NCBI RefSeq assembly: GCF_023101765.2
Contig: NC_064240.1
Location: forward strand, 2,356,001-2,420,000
Reading direction: 5' to 3'
DNA: 64,000 bases
Origin: Spodoptera frugiperda
Lineage: Eukaryota; Arthropoda; Insecta; Lepidoptera; Noctuidae
Positions 34,001 through 42,705 of the stretch are shown here, piece by piece (the first letter of the stretch is position 1; every line of letters starts with the position of its first letter). The notes under the pieces are model-generated. The model had not been told where the DNA came from, ran no database searches, and saw nothing but the letters and a program-made list of their open reading frames with translations. Made by a program: the position numbers and the translations under genes.

Positions 34001-37000
34001 GTTGGCCAAAACACAATCCTCATAAAAATACTACATACACATGCTTGCAAGCCATTCCAAGAAGTCGTAGGCGTAATATATTAGTTTCTTTTTTATTATT
34101 GATAGCTTCGACTAAAAGCTTCTGACGGATGGTGGTGACGTGATCGGCTATGGAGCTTCGTTTTCCTTGTAGTTCTACATTAATCGATATTATTAGGACA
34201 CTTCTCATAGGTACTCTATCGATATTCTTGGTGAAAATTTAATTGAACATTAGTACAATAATTGGAGCCCGCTCAACGTCCACAGACGTCGCGGCATGCC
34301 CAAAGGAAGATGGTGGGACGAACTCAACATCTATGACAAAGCCGCAAAAAGCTTTAAACAGAGAGGAGTGGAAGGAGAGTAGGGAGGCCTTTGCCCTGCA
34401 ATGGGATGATCTTGGATAAATCTATAATAATTGTTTTTCAAAGCAAAGAAAGTAACAAAAAGCTGGCTGGTTTTTATCTTGTATCTCTATCTTAAGGTAG
34501 ACAATGTCACAGCCGATTGACAATCGGTTAATGCACCCAACAATTAAATAAAAACAAGCTCAAGCCGCCCAGAATGAAAGAACGTGCGCGAATTTATAAA
34601 AATGTATTTAGGTACGTTTAGTCAATTGGGATCAAACCCCAAAAAAAAAAAACAGATGACGGACCTAACCGTGGATGTATAAGATGTATTACATCTTTAC
34701 CGGGTTGTACATAGAGGGTAGATAATAATCCGGAGCTGCGGTCAACGTACCAGGTTACTGGGGCTCCGGCTCAAAGCTGGAAAAGGAATGGGGTAGTTTT
34801 TAATCTGTGAGTTTGTCACACCCTGCTGCCTCACCCAAGGCAGGAAAAGTCTTGTACGATTGGATTGATTTTCCCCCTCACACAAAATATGGTAGATAAT
34901 AATCGCTCCTTTAAAATACTTACTGATATTCATCTGAATCTGGTTAAGACTCCCTACTGATTCCAACCTCAAAATCTCCAAGCAATTCTCCTTACTGACG
35001 AAGTCCTCCTTTGATCCAGGATCGACGACATCCAAGACAACTCGATCCTCCGGCGCGGCATCCCGGTGGCGCACTCCATCTACGGCGTGGCCAGCACCAT
35101 CAACGCGGCCAACTACACCATGATCGTCGCGTTACAGAAGACACAGGAACTTGGACATCCTATGGTAAGTGACTATATTACTAGTCATTAGAACTAATAT
35201 ATACTAGTAACATTTGTTGAAGATGACTATTAAGTAAAATAAGTTACGATATATCGTCATTAGAAGAATCCCATATTATGACAGAATGGCAGGATGTGTT
35301 AAACATTATTGCCATTTTTCGCCCTAGTCTAAGTAGTGTATTCATGTTTAATGGCTCTTTCAGTACCTCAGGTCTCTCAGGTCTTTTCGTAGTTCGTAAG
35401 TCTCCTGAAACCACGTACCGTACACATATACCGTTTTCGGGATATTTTCTTATTCAGAACGGCATGACAAATTTACTAAAGGTGCGTCCAGATGCGAACA
35501 CACGATTTCATTAGGTGGTTTTTGTATAGGTTAACAATAATAAAAAAAAATATGCCTCGTTTATTTTTCTAGGCGACAACAGTGTACACAGAGCAGCTGC
35601 TGGAGCTGCACAGAGGGCAGGGCATCGAGATCTACTGGCGGGACAACTTCCAGTGTCCCTCCGAGGAGGAGTACAAGGAGATGACCGTCAAAAGTGAGAT
35701 ATTGTGTAATGTTCACAAACACTCTGTTATAATATAATTTGACTGAACTGGTAGCTGCCGTGTAAGTTCCATTCACCGGAGCACAACTAATAGGTGTAAA
35801 CTCAGAAGATGATGCCCCTTGCAGAAGTATAGTCTAGCATTTAAAGTGTGCGTCTGAAATGTTAGAAGTTCCATGTATACATTCCCTTACTTAGGTACGT
35901 AAGGGGCTAAAATCGAATCGAGTTTGTTTCATCATCACCATGACTATATCGAATCGGACACACGCTGGACATGCATTCATGAATATTATACTATACGTAC
36001 TTGAAAATGGAAACCCAATAGTACCTACTTTGCCAGAGAAGGTTATAAAGTTAGAAGAAAACCCTTGCTACGATTAATAGCATTTTCGGGTCAAAATCAC
36101 TCTTTAAGTCGACTAGTTTGTACTTATATTTTTGAACGATAAATAACAAATAAAGATAATATTCTATACGTTACAGAGACGGGCGGTCTGTTCATGTTGG
36201 CGATCCGCCTGATGCAGCTGTTCAGCGACAACAAGTCGGACTTCAGCAAGCTCTCCGCCATCCTCGGACTGTACTTCCAGATCAGAGACGACTACTGCAA
36301 CCTCAGGCTGCAGGAGGTAAGCCAGTATAATAATCTTATCTAACCCTCTAGATCGCTTTCATCACGGTGGCCATCAATCTAAGATAGCCCACCACCCAGA
36401 AGATATTATAGTGCCACAAGTGTGTGCGCGAAATCAAACCCACGCTACGTTGCACAGCCGTCAGTTACCTAACCACTGCGCCAACCGTTCTGTACTAATA
36501 CGTAAAATGAAGAGTTTGTTTGTTTGCGACACCTCAGAACTACTGGTTCGAATGGAATAACTCTTGTTGTAGCACCATTTTTAACCAGTTATTAGGAGTT
36601 CCATTCGATAAGAGATGAACTTTGTAATCTATGTGCAATATGAGTATAATTTACTTTATAATACTTGACTGGCTAAGAATGCCATATGTCGTTAAATACT
36701 TCTTATGTACCCACCATAATTATGTGTACAAATAAGTTTAAATTTAAATAAACGAATAATGTTTCAGTACACGGAGAACAAGAGTTACTGCGAGGACCTG
36801 ACGGAGGGCAAGTTCAGCTTCCCCATCATCCACGCCATACGCAACCCCGAGGGCGACAACCAAGTGCTTCGTATCCTTTACATAAACATAACCTAGCTAT
36901 CACACAAAGCCGATAATTTTAGAAAACGCGTGATTCCAAAGATATATCTAGAGAGTTATGAATGTAGGTACTTTTTATGGGATAAGTCGGCAAATGATCA

Positions 37001-37940
37001 AACGAATCATCAGTACCCTTAGTATAAGTTTTTCTTTCTTTACATTTTAAGTAATCGACACAAAAGCGCGTTCAGCGCTAAAAAACAAACTCGTACTAAG
37101 GGTACTGATGGTAAGCAATCAGCACCGCTTATGGACCGTAACACCAGTATGGTGTTGCAACGTTTCGTACGTTTCCGGCTTTTTCGGGTAGGGATTTGAG
37201 AATTTGAAGATAAAGGAGAGTATCTGGTGACATAGCAAAAAAGGTGCACAGTTGTACCATTCTTTTCTCGAAGTTAGTGTCCAAACAAGCCAGTAATGTT
37301 CCTTAGAGTAGTGTAGACATCCTGCGGCAGCGCACCCGCGACCTGGAGGTGAAGCGGTACTGCATCACCATACTCGAGCGACTCGGCAGCTTCGCCTACA
37401 CACGGAACACGCTGCATGGACTCGACCAGGAGGCTAGGAGAGAGGTACTCTACTTAATGTTACGTATTCTCTTAGTTTCTAGTTTATCGACTTAGGCCAG
37501 CAAACGAGCAGACGGATCAGCTGATGGTAAACAATCGGCGACGCCCGTGGACAACCGCAACCATAAAGGATTTGGGGTTAGGATTTGAGAATTGCAGAAT
37601 AAGGAGGGGAGGAATTGAACCTTCGGTAACCTCACTCACGTGGCGAAACTCAACGCAACCGTTGTTTCACGTCAGTTTTCTGTAAGGTTGTTCTTCTCTT
37701 AGCTATTGTCTAGAGATAAAAAAATCACGCGAAAGTAGTCTTTATATATTACATTAAATACTAACAATAGCATGGATTCCCGCAAAGTAACGCCTGATTG
37801 TATTCTATACATTACAATATATATTTGTTACGTTCCAGGTGGCCAGATTAGGCGGCAACCCTCACCTAGAAGCTCTCCTGGACGACCTGCTCAGCTGGCG
37901 ACGAGAAATGCCACTCGAAAAACTAGACAACAACGTTTAA
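27221..37940 (+). CDS. qm: Geranylgeranyl diphosphate synthase (GGPPS)
   Basis: Makes C20 geranylgeranyl diphosphate from IPP and farnesyl or shorter allylic diphosphates, for protein prenylation; cytosolic trans-prenyltransferase. Exons: 27221-27265, 27853-28007, 35020-35164, 35573-35693, 36177-36316, 36768-36870, 37317-37444, 37839-37940; 312 residues, phases all compatible. First Asp-rich motif LLIDDIQDNSILRRG (DDIQD at 69-73). Second motif FQIRDDYCN (193-197), the DDxxN form typical of animal type GGPPS. Other family blocks are ELHRGQGIEIYWRD, KTGGLF and CEDLTEGKFSFPIIHAI, and also GSFAYTRNTL. Length is close to the usual 300. quemao is the Drosophila name. The start ATG is preceded by AAA and followed by a short unconserved leader. 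Confidence 0.96.
29593..29652 (+). CDS. Possible GGPPS cassette exon, 60 nt
   Basis: Flanked by GTTGCAG and GTGAGT. In the phase left by exon 2 it is open across its whole length and encodes VKHRLPPVQQDKIDITFFN plus split codons, then rejoins I-DDIQD in frame. Inclusion would insert 20 residues right before the catalytic aspartates. I know of no family counterpart, so it may be chance. Confidence 0.3.
30437..30492. repeat. Perfect inverted repeat, 26-bp arms, 4-nt spacer
   Basis: The left arm 30437-30462 begins ATATCAGCGTGCACTGG, and the right arm 30467-30492 is its exact reverse complement; the spacer is TAAT. It would form a very stable hairpin in the GGPPS pre-mRNA or a cruciform in DNA. 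I see no target duplication or longer element around it. Confidence 0.85.
31561..31660 (+). mobile_element. LINE-derived fragment
   Basis: Contains GGTTACGTCCACTGTTGAAC, AAAAGTCTCCTCCTTAGTCC and CACCTGCATCCACTGGCTTC. This block is familiar from the 3' part of lepidopteran RTE/jockey-type elements (GTCCACTGCTGAACAAAGGCCTCC type). It is a short, decayed piece. Confidence 0.6.
32173..32345 (+). mobile_element. MITE (GTACCCTTAGTACGAG family) inside another repeat
   Basis: AGTACCCTTAGTACGAG starts at 32201 and is followed by TTTAACGTTTAACGAGA and the inverted pair GGGTTG / CTGGCCAATC. The bases just before it, 32173-32200 (GGCTGGAAAATAAGCAGACT and GATCACC), match the left part of the CCTGATGGTAAGC repeat also seen at 36981 and 37490. 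CCTGATAGTAAG follows the MITE. The MITE's right terminal repeat is eroded. Confidence 0.6.
32455..32620 (-). mobile_element. tRNA-derived SINE, reverse orientation
   Basis: On the minus strand it reads CTCGATTCCCGCACGGAACA, then a stretch like CTGTTTGTGCGAACCACAG, then TTGTTGTTCCGG, with a GTTTATAAAAACACCC tail. It is the same family as 58425-58620 (GGGTTCGATGACCCGC, AAGGAGCAACTCTTTG). The box B-like GATTCCC marks the tRNA-related head. Confidence 0.65.
32920..32998 (+). mobile_element. 3' tail of an RTE-like LINE
   Basis: Reads CCAAATTTCATCCTGATCCC, TTCAGCCGTTTTGACGTGAA, AGAGTAACAAACGTTCGC and ATTTATAATATTAGTAGGAT. This tail is extremely common in moths and butterflies. No ORF is attached. 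Confidence 0.75.
34285..34420 (+). pseudogene. Fragment of a LINE reverse-transcriptase ORF end
   Basis: Frame from 34294 reads GMPKGRWWDELNIYDKAAKS then FKQRGVEGE and a stop, followed by GGLCPAMG. This resembles the GRPKxRWxDxL... REEW..GEAFA end of RTE-type non-LTR elements. It is a short, stop-containing remnant inside the GGPPS intron. Confidence 0.6.
34735..34885 (+). mobile_element. SINE-like repeat
   Basis: Contains GTTACTGGGGCTCCGGCTC, GGTAGTTTTTAATCTGTGAG, CACACCCTGCTGCCTCACCC, AAGGCAGGAAAAGTC and GATTTTCCCCCTC. I recognise this as a repeat block frequent in noctuid genomes. It ends about 130 nt before GGPPS exon 3. Confidence 0.6.
35020..36316 (+). CDS. qm: GGPPS exons 3 to 5: both Asp-rich motifs
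   Basis: Exon 3 (35020-35164) carries IDDIQDNSILRRGIPVAH and ends ..LGHPM. Exon 4 (35573-35693) carries YTEQLLELHRGQGIEIYWRD then PSEEEYKEMTVK. Exon 5 (36177-36316) carries KTGGLFMLAIRLMQLFSD then GLYFQIRDDYCNLRLQE. DDIQD and DDYCN bind Mg2+ and the substrate diphosphates. All donors are GT (GTAAGT, GTGAGA, GTAAGC). Confidence 0.96.
36350..36495 (-). mobile_element. tRNA-derived SINE, reverse orientation
   Basis: The minus strand reads CGGTTGGCGCAGTGGTTAGG, with a box A-like TGGCGCAGTGG, then GTGGGTTTGATTTCGCGC, with a box B-like GGTTTGATTTC. It lies between GGPPS exons 5 and 6. It is not a functional tRNA: no cloverleaf can be completed. Confidence 0.65.
36768..37940 (+). CDS. qm: GGPPS exons 6 to 8
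   Basis: Exon 6 (36768-36870) encodes YTENKSYCEDLTEGKFSFPI to NQVL. Exon 7 (37317-37444) encodes HILRQRTRDLEVKRYCITIL to GLDQEARRE. Exon 8 (37839-37940) encodes VARLGGNPHLEALLDDLLSW to LDNNV and TAA. The TEGKFSFP block and the GGNPxLxxLL end match animal GGPPS. The exon 7 acceptor GTGTAG is weak but is the only one that keeps the frame. Confidence 0.94.
36981..37215 (+). mobile_element. CCTGATGGTAAGC-type repeat interrupted by a MITE
   Basis: The left part 36981-37011 (GATAAGTCGGCAAATGATCA) and right part from 37107 (GATGGTAAGCAATCAGCACC, GGGTAGGGATTTGAGAATT) match the uninterrupted copy at 37490-37700. The join lies between ATC and GATGG, where the MITE at 37012-37106 sits. Confidence 0.7.
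37012..37106. mobile_element. Complete 95-bp MITE with terminal inverted repeats
   Basis: Starts AGTACCCTTAGTATAAG and ends CTCGTACTAAGGGTACT, inverted copies of each other. The inside has no ORF and carries GCGCGTTCAGCGC. It is the only copy in the window with both ends well preserved. It sits inside another repeat. Confidence 0.8.
37490..37700 (+). mobile_element. CCTGATGGTAAGC-type lepidopteran repeat
   Basis: Reads GCCAGCAAACGAGCAGACGG, ATCAGCTGATGGTAAACAAT and CGGCGACGCCCGTGGAC, then GGATTTGAGAATTGC, CTTCGGTAACCTCACTCACG and AACGCAACCGTTGTTTCACG. This is a frequent moth repeat. Related copies lie reversed at 42145-42235, 42480-42705 and 62035-62130. This copy is in the last GGPPS intron. 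Confidence 0.7.
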
Positions 37941-37943
37941 ATC

Positions 37944-38090
37944 AGGGTACGGAGTGTGACATATTTACGTTAACACGTTTAGCCCTTTGATTGGTTGGTT
38001 ACTTTGACCAGGCCAATCAGAGCGCCGAACGTCATAAACTTATCGCGTTAACGTAAAACAAACTCACACTAGGCACTCAGTAGGTTCACT
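37944..38090. mobile_element. MITE copy in the GGPPS 3' UTR
   Basis: Begins AGGGTACGGAGTGTGACATA four bases after the GGPPS TAA. It contains TTTACGTTAAC, GATTGGTTGG and the opposite GGCCAATCAG, and ends GTTAACGTAAAACAAACTCA, CACTAGGCACTC. It is the same family as 37012-37106 but longer and with eroded ends. Confidence 0.7.
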
Positions 38091-38264
38091 TGTATACGTC
38101 ATTACGATCGAACATAGAAAGAATTAAAACATTATTATTAAAAGCGTATCACAATGGCAAAACAACAAGAAATTAAAAGAGAGTATTTTAATTAAACCTA
38201 CCCCTTTCAAAAATTATAGATGTTTAATATGATAATGTTTGTTCAATTTTTGCAATGGTAAAGT

Positions 38265-38270
38265 AATAAA
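38265..38270 (+). terminator. Candidate GGPPS polyadenylation signal
   Basis: AATAAA 325 bases after the GGPPS stop, just past the 3' UTR MITE. Further hexamers lie near 38476 and 39130. The actual site is unknown. Confidence 0.4.
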
Positions 38271-39270
38271 ATAGTATAAAAACATTAAAATAATTAAAGG
38301 TTCTGTCGTAATGACAGTACATGTGTTGAATATATAGTAAATCATTTTTTATACATTTTATTTCGGCACTTACAAAGGTAATTTCATCATCGAATCAAGC
38401 AGAAACTAAATTAAAGTATAACATATCTAACTCAAATCATTTTGCTTTTGCATTAGACTTCCTAGAAAGTGCCGTAATAAAATGTATAAGAAAGCCATCC
38501 CGATGATTTAAATTATTATTTTGTAAATCCTAATTATATTATTTGTATCAGACATTAGATTAGATGTAAAGACCATCCATTTTTTATTTCCCGGGTTAAT
38601 CGAAACAACGATTTTTAAAGTTAAAGCGATATTTTAAATGTTGTGTAAATATTGTAATTTTTTTAATAATTCAGTCATTATGATGCATTTTACATTCCCA
38701 ATGTTTTAATTAAATTAAATAAATAAATGAGGTGGAAGGAGATCAGGCTTAGAATAGACAATAAAAGACATGTTTCAAAAGTATAGTATCTGTGCTTTAC
38801 GTCTTGAAATTCTTGTCACTATAAATTATATGAAATTAAATTTTCCTAGGAAAAAAACTATTAAAATTAAAAAATAATTGGTTGCTAAATTTTTTATCTT
38901 CTCTTGAAGTGATATTATTAAAACTATTTTATGTGGAATTATAAATCTTAATTCCATGGTGTTAACGGTCACAGATTATAAACTGTGGCCCCGCGATTGC
39001 ACTGCCATCTATATAGTGAGATGACATCGCGAACAACTCTTGCTTTGTAACATTAGCGCGTCAACGCTTACTTAAACCGCTTTGTACTTATGCACGATAG
39101 ATGCTTAAATAGAGAAGCTTCGTTATTTTGTATTATAATAAAACTTATGTTTTGGATGATCCTGCTTTTATTTTTCACCCGTAACTATCAAATTGTATTA
39201 TGTTTTGATATATTTTTAATGACATTATTCTATTATCTATTAGATTTATAAATAGTTGCGGTTGGAATCT

Positions 39271-39551
39271 CTAAGGGTCGATTTATACTAGCGCAGAGTC
39301 GAAGCGCATCGAAGCGTCTATCCAAAACTGCACATAACAAATTCAACCTTAACTCTACAGCGTAAGGGTCAATTTATACTAGCGCAGAGTAGAAGCGTTG
39401 TTCGCGCGCATACGCGCGAATTCCGACGAATGCGCGCTTTTTAAAAACTCAGAAGTAATGTGTGCGTTACGCTATGGAGTTAAGGTTGAATTTGTTATGT
39501 TCAGTTTTGGAAAGACGCTTCGACTCTGAGCTAGTATAAATTGACCCTAAG
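39271..39551. mobile_element. Foldback MITE with about 90-bp arms and an internal extra terminus
   Basis: Left end CTAAGGGTCGATTTATACTA, right end AGTATAAATTGACCCTAAG. The arms extend inward through TCCAAAACTGCACATAAC / GTTATGTTCAGTTTTGGA and AAATTCAACCTTAACTC / GAGTTAAGGTTGAATTT. The left arm has a 10-bp duplication (CATCGAAGCG). A third copy of the terminus (AAGGGTCAATTTATACTAGC) lies inside at 39364. Confidence 0.8.
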
Positions 39552-40845
39552 ACAATGGGTATTAGATTTGTTTTTGTATTATATCCTATTTTAAAATCTC
39601 GTATTATATTAAAGTTAAAAGACCTATACAATATGCCTATACACATGACCAAAATGTACGGAAATCATGGATTTAGAAAGTAGTGTTTTCGAATTCCTAG
39701 CGACGTTGTTGTAGTGCGTAAGTAGATGTTTTGACTAGTGATATCTAAACGATTGAAATATATATTATTACATACTATTTATCTACAAGTGTTTAAAACA
39801 CTCAACTTTTGTGTCTTCACTTTCAAAACTAAATATTGCCTCTTTATAAAAAAAAGATTAAATAAGTTTGCCTAAAGTAATTAGTTATGCAAGTTATAAA
39901 ACATTTTTCGCTTAAATTTGTTGGTAACTCGACATACGCTAGTCAGTTGCTGCGTTGCGTGAAAAAAAAGAACAGCTAATATTTAAGAAGTAGCTCGTTG
40001 GTATAGCTTGGCTAGATAGTATAGGAGTTGGTGTATTTTTACTATTTACTATTAAAATAAAGAGGCAGCCATTCGGTGCACCTTTAGTGTCCTTCGAGTC
40101 GTTATTTTAGGGTGAGAAGTCAATTAATTCTGAAATACTTCACAGTAGGCCTATGTAGGTTTGTATACTTACTCAACCTCACTTATGGCCTGGCCGCACT
40201 ACGGCTGAACGGCGGCAACGAACCGATAAGGGTGGTTGCTTGTATTCAGTTTCTTGTTCCACAAATAAAGCGGTTAAAAACCGCTACGGTTTCGCCCTAT
40301 TGCGGCCGGGTTCTTACAAGTTATCGATGTCAATATATTTCTTCTAGATTATTCTCCAAAATCAAGCAAACTTTTATGTTTAACTGTTCTTGTAAACGGT
40401 TATTTAGAATTTATAGTATTGCCTAAATGGCCTACGCTTTGATTATAATAATCTTATAATATTATATCTCTTTTGTAGATAATATTCTTTGTATAATTGA
40501 TTGTGTACTTACATTTCATAGTATTATATTTTTTATTATTTGATATTGTGTTCTACCATTCTGTATTCAGTTTACGATTAGTGCCATGATATAACATTGC
40601 TTATAAATATTGTTAGTATTAAATTTCAAATTAATAATGACATTCACATTCCACAAATTAGACATTTTGCTGTTCAAATTAAAATAAGCTCTTTCAATTT
40701 ATAAATTCCTGGTTGCTAGATATAGAAGTTTCTAGCCTAGTATAGTCTAGAGGTGTACTTAATAGTCGGATAAGGCTAGCCAATGATGACAATAATAGCT
40801 TCAAAACAAACTGTAGAAATATTGAAATAATAGTTTTTGATTATT

Positions 40846-41032
40846 ATGTTTTTCGGCTTAATCACATAACTATTTGACGAGGAACTCGACTAGTTTCAAG
40901 GAGGCTCATATTCATGAGGTGCATTCCGCGACACACGATGCGGCGACTGTGGCGCTGATACGGAGCCTCTAGCATACCTTGAAACTAGTCGATTTCCTCG
41001 TCAAATAGTTACGTGAGTAAGCCGAAAAACAT
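40846..41032. mobile_element. 187-bp foldback element
   Basis: The left arm ATGTTTTTCGGCTTA..., through TTTGACGAGGAACTCGACTA and GTTTCAAGG, is matched by the reverse complement at the right end, TAGTCGATTTCCTCGTCAAA and TAAGCCGAAAAACAT. A GC-rich centre (GCATTCCGCGACACACGATG) separates the arms. Flanking ATT on both sides may be a target duplication. No ORF. Confidence 0.8.
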
Positions 41033-42144
41033 ATTAATTAATTTATTATGTCTCACGAAAGTTATAATATTAATAATAGTTTTTGCTATATAAGATCATA
41101 TAAATTATACACTTAAAGTCCACAAAATAACAAAATTAATTGACTGTATAATTAAAATATACAAATAATTAAATTATTTGTCCAGCTTATTATTTGCTTT
41201 TTCATTGTAGCGATAGATTGTAATGTTTTGCAATAATAAATAAATAATTAACAGATGACATAAATAAGTGTTCCTTTGTAAATGTTTGAAGTTTTTAATA
41301 ATTGTGTCCAATTTTCATGTTGTCAGTTATTACATAATTATGTTTTGTTAGATATTGTGTTGTTTTTTTAAATATATTTTTTTCGAGTGATTATTGTTTT
41401 TTATTCTTTTATTTTTGTTCATTTAATAAGTGATTAAAATAAGTTCCGATACCAATGGCTAATAACCAGTTAATTATTGTTTGTTTATTATTATAAAAAT
41501 ATGTAAGTATTATCGATTTGACACGCTTTGTCTTCCAAATTGACAATAACTATGCTTATCTTTTTATACTATTATTAGAATTTATAAATAAAATTATAAA
41601 ACACGATAAGCCCTGAAGGACATCGCTCAATATGGCATTGTTTTAAAAATAATAATAGTGGCGACACAGTCGTTTCATATAGGAAAAATACATTTTTCAG
41701 TGTTTCCTATTATTATACAACATATAACGTGGATAGTTAAATAAACTGTTCTAATTGTTGAAACTACACTCAGCACCTGTTATGATCACCATTGTTCTCT
41801 GTTATCCTCTTAAATAACCCGTACCTTTTTAGCAAAACTGTTATCGAAACATATCTAAAGGATCAAAAATAAAGCTTTTTGTGAACTTAAAGTAGTTTTA
41901 TTTATATTCCAATTAATTGTTTTGCAAAATGCAAAATGGCTTTGTGCCTAACACCGACAAGAGATGAATTAATAATATACTTACTAAGTTAGGTACTATA
42001 TTAAATTATTTCCGCTAACCCTAAGTTCTCTATCCATAGTCATACGTAGTAAGACACGTTTCAGTTATAGTCAATATCAACATAGAAATCTGTGGAAAGT
42101 TACTGAAGCATGCCTTTGGACCCATTCGAGTCACTTAAACCCAT

Positions 42145-42235
42145 GGTCACGTCCACCTTGTTCCTCTGGTGTTGTGGGTCTCCATGGGCGGCGCTGATCG
42201 CTTACCAGCAGGTGACCATTATTCATTCCTTGACT
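42145..42235 (-). mobile_element. CCTGATGGTAAGC-type repeat fragment, reverse
   Basis: The minus strand reads GGTCACCTGCTGGTAAGCGA, TCAGCGCCGCCCATGGAGAC and CCACAACACCAGAGG. It is the head part of the family described at 37490. Confidence 0.7.
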
Positions 42236-42479
42236 TTTTTTGGAAAAAATGTCTTGTGAAAATTCCGCAATTTTTTAACTGGGTCCTCTAGATTTTGGGC
42301 CATTGCAGAAAAAAGGATTTTCAGCCTGATAGGACAACATAAATCCTGGACTATCCTATCCTCGAATTTTTTTCGTGAACTCTGTGGTGTGACTCACAAA
42401 CTATGCATTTCTCAAAGAGGCCATTTTTCAATTAATATTTTAATCATTAGACCTGAGGTACCTAAACCACAACTAGAGA

Positions 42480-42705
42480 CTAGAGTGAGTAAGTCAAGTG
42501 TGGAAGAGCCATGCTTCGGCACGAATGGAAGTGATGTTACGGCCTCACTGAAAACCAATGTGAAACAACGCTTGCGTTGTGCGAGTGTTGTTACCGGAGG
42601 CTCAATTACCCACCTTCCTAAACTTCCCATTCCCCGATTCCCCAACAACTCTTAAATTCCTTACCCTCAAAAGTTGTGACGCATCTGGTGTTTCGGATGT
42701 AAAAA
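42480..42705 (-). mobile_element. CCTGATGGTAAGC-type repeat, distal part, reverse
   Basis: The plus strand shows GTCAAGTGTGGAAGAGCCAT, GCTTCGGCACGAATGG, ACGGCCTCACTGAAAACC and GAGTGTTGTTACCGGAGGC, then ATCTGGTGTTTCGGATGT. This is a very common moth repeat. The open frames on both strands here (42389-42655, 42412-42648) are repeat sequence, not genes. Confidence 0.75.

Larger units (their letters stand above)
28008..35019 (+). other. GGPPS intron 2 (7 kb), repeat-rich
   Basis: Largest intron of the gene. It holds a possible cassette exon (29593-29652), a cluster of ATTGG motifs (about 29685-29795), a perfect 26-bp inverted repeat (30437-30492), LINE and SINE pieces (31561, 32455, 32920, 34285, 34735) and a MITE (32201). 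About 33.2-33.7 kb includes a plus-strand open frame (33334-33594) without recognisable domain. Confidence 0.7.
38091..42144. other. Repeat-rich spacer between GGPPS and tmod
   Basis: No coding exon recognised on either strand. It holds two inverted-repeat elements (39271-39551, 40846-41032) and long AT-rich runs. The plus-strand open frame at 40112-40426 is not supported by any domain. Confidence 0.6.

Noticed and set aside
42389..42655. Overlapping open frames on both strands (78-88 residues)
   Set aside because: The region is a known-looking dispersed moth repeat (TGGAAGAGCCATGCTTCGGC block), so the frames are repeat sequence.
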